Of a stretch of DNA of 64,000 nucleotides, positions 62,947 through 64,000 are shown in pieces. The stretch is from JAJRXC01 sp047639555 (GTDB taxonomy: Bacteria; Actinomycetota; Acidimicrobiia; Acidimicrobiales; Aldehydirespiratoraceae), in the NCBI GenBank assembly GCA_047639555.1, contig JBLIOE010000001.1:1-64000 (forward strand), in the 5' to 3' direction. The translations under genes were made by a program, and so were the position numbers. Within the stretch, counting starts at the first letter, position 1, and each line of letters opens with the position of its first letter. The notes beneath the pieces are model-generated. The model was not told where the DNA came from, did no database searches, and saw only the letters and a program-made list of their open reading frames with translations.

Positions 62947-63717
62947 GTGACCGATCTTCCCGCATCCCCGCGCAGCCTCCCCTCTCAGATGGGGGCACAC
63001 ATGGGCCCCAACGGCGATGATGTCGACTGCTGGCTACAGGTTTGCGACGATCTCTCAAACCATGGGCATCCGTACGGGGCGACCCTCGTGATGCTTGTCG
63101 ATGTGGCAGCAGGATGGGCGGCGGAGGCTACGGCGGGCGACGACTGGACCTTCACGGTCGACATCGGCATTCGCCGCACACCAGTCCCGACCGAGCGCAT
63201 AAATGGCCGCCCGATCGTGCAGCGGGCGGGACGAACAATCTCGATCGACTTCCCGATGTGGGATGCCTCGGGGGCCATCACCGCCACTGGCGTGTCGACG
63301 TTTATCCGTCTCCCCCGCCGGCCCAACGACCCGCCTCGACCCGTGTTCCCACTCGACACGATGGCCGTCTGGTCACCACCCGACGGCCCCCTCGCCGAAC
63401 TGCTTGGTGCCCGGGCGACTGACCGAGGCCTGGCCGTCGACCACCGGCCCGAACTCCTCAACCCCGCCGGAATCCTGCAAGGCGGGGTGAGCGCCCTCCT
63501 GGCCGAACTCGCCGCGCTGGACGCCCTCGAACAGATCTCCAGCCGATCACTTGTCAGCACGAGCTTCGACGTTCGTTATGTGACCATGGGGCGCGTCGGA
63601 CCCTTTGAGGCCGTGGTCGAACCGATTGGCACAGACTCTGCCGTGGTGAAAATTCTCGACCGTGGTGCTGATGATGCTGTGGTTACCCACAACCTCATCG
63701 GCTTCACCGCGGTCTAG
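62947..63717 (+). CDS. Double hot-dog acyl-CoA thioesterase-like protein
   Basis: A 256-residue protein made of two hot-dog halves. The first has GATLVMLVDVAAGWAAEATA, the second NPAGILQGGVSALLAELAAL, the family's central helix. Probable acyl-CoA thioesterase of the PaaI/TesB-like type; substrate unknown. TAGCTT lies seven bases before the GTG start. Confidence 0.78.
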   Translation: MTDLPASPRSLPSQMGAHMGPNGDDVDCWLQVCDDLSNHGHPYGATLVMLVDVAAGWAAEATAGDDWTFTVDIGIRRTPVPTERINGRPIVQRAGRTISIDFPMWDASGAITATGVSTFIRLPRRPNDPPRPVFPLDTMAVWSPPDGPLAELLGARATDRGLAVDHRPELLNPAGILQGGVSALLAELAALDALEQISSRSLVSTSFDVRYVTMGRVGPFEAVVEPIGTDSAVVKILDRGADDAVVTHNLIGFTAV

Positions 63718-64000
63718 TTCGGCAGCTGGGCCGCGTCACCCTCCAGGGTGACCGTGACGTCGCCTGCGAAGTCACGCGACGAGCGACCCACCACGATCCG
63801 ATACTGGCCGGGATCGACATACCAACCCGGCTCGGCACGATGGAGGCCATCACCGTCGGCCGGCACCGGCATGCCAGACTGCAGCCCTTCCCAAATCGGG
63901 TCACCGATGTCGTAGTAGGCGAACGCGCGGGCGTCGAGTGCGAGTGTGACGGTCTGCGTCGCGCCCGGTTCGAGCGTCACCTTTTGAAACGCCTTGAGCT
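63714..64000 (-). CDS. Glycoside hydrolase family 3 C-terminal part (fibronectin III-like), partial
   Basis: The 3' end of a gene whose start lies beyond the window. The visible 95 residues, beginning ELKAFQKVTLEPGATQTVTL and including DARAFAYYD, YVDPGQYRIVVGRSSRDF, form the fibronectin-III-like domain found at the C-terminus of GH3 beta-glucosidases. The catalytic domains are not seen. Its stop overlaps the thioesterase stop by four bases. Confidence 0.82.
   Translation of the reverse strand, partial: LKAFQKVTLEPGATQTVTLALDARAFAYYDIGDPIWEGLQSGMPVPADGDGLHRAEPGWYVDPGQYRIVVGRSSRDFAGDVTVTLEGDAAQLPN

Overview
The window is high-GC, densely packed DNA from an actinobacterium, most likely of the class Acidimicrobiia (inference). 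Supporting signs are a mycothiol ligase gene (mshC) beside cysS, mycofactocin genes with NDMA-dependent alcohol dehydrogenase, an F420-type LLM oxidoreductase, DUF3499, DUF3152 and MT0933-type proteins, Thr-rich linkers behind lipoboxes, and many genes whose start codon lies 6-8 bases after a TANNNT -10 element (leaderless transcripts). No phage, IS, CRISPR or rRNA was seen.

Layout. 0-10.3 kb: NDMA-dependent alcohol dehydrogenase, a mycofactocin-type SDR, mftE and a lipoprotein hydrolase on the minus strand; then TauD, two acyl-CoA dehydrogenases and gpmI on the plus strand, closed by mftD. 10.4-16.5 kb: MT0933-type small protein, CoA transferase, BI-1 protein, lon, secreted hydrolase. 16.5-18.1 kb: mftA-mftB-mftC with a palindromic operator candidate. 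18.2-35.9 kb: c-di-GMP proteins (GAF-GGDEF-EAL, PilZ glycosyltransferase-like), F420 oxidoreductase, tRNA-Tyr, DivIVA, YajQ, acs, mscL, OsmC and a two-component pair. 36.5-43.4 kb: tRNA-Arg(CCT) and a selenium locus. 43.6-52.4 kb: mshC, cysS, serine hydrolase, DMT exporter with Lrp regulator, beta-propeller, HAD hydrolase and small genes. 52.4-64 kb: MFS exporter, fatty-acid type enzymes (3-hydroxyacyl-CoA dehydrogenase, thiolase, SDR, thioesterase), cyclophilin, msrA and the end of a GH3 gene.

The most notable region is 36.5-43.4 kb. selD is read here as a selenoprotein: its active-site Cys codon is an in-frame TGA followed by a hairpin, so an ordinary gene call loses the first 26 residues. 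It is divergent from senA-senB, the two dedicated selenoneine biosynthesis genes. Convergent to senB is a three-gene ABC transporter whose binding protein resembles the clade annotated as putative selenate transporters. Together these could take up selenium oxyanion, make selenophosphate (SelD), a selenosugar (SenB), and join it to hercynine (SenA). Enzymes for selenate reduction, hercynine synthesis (EgtD) and Sec decoding (SelA, SelB, tRNA-Sec) are not in the window.

The second theme is mycofactocin, a peptide-derived redox cofactor. mftA, B, C, D and E and two likely client enzymes are all present, but split into three blocks over 18 kb, with no mftF or mftR recognised.
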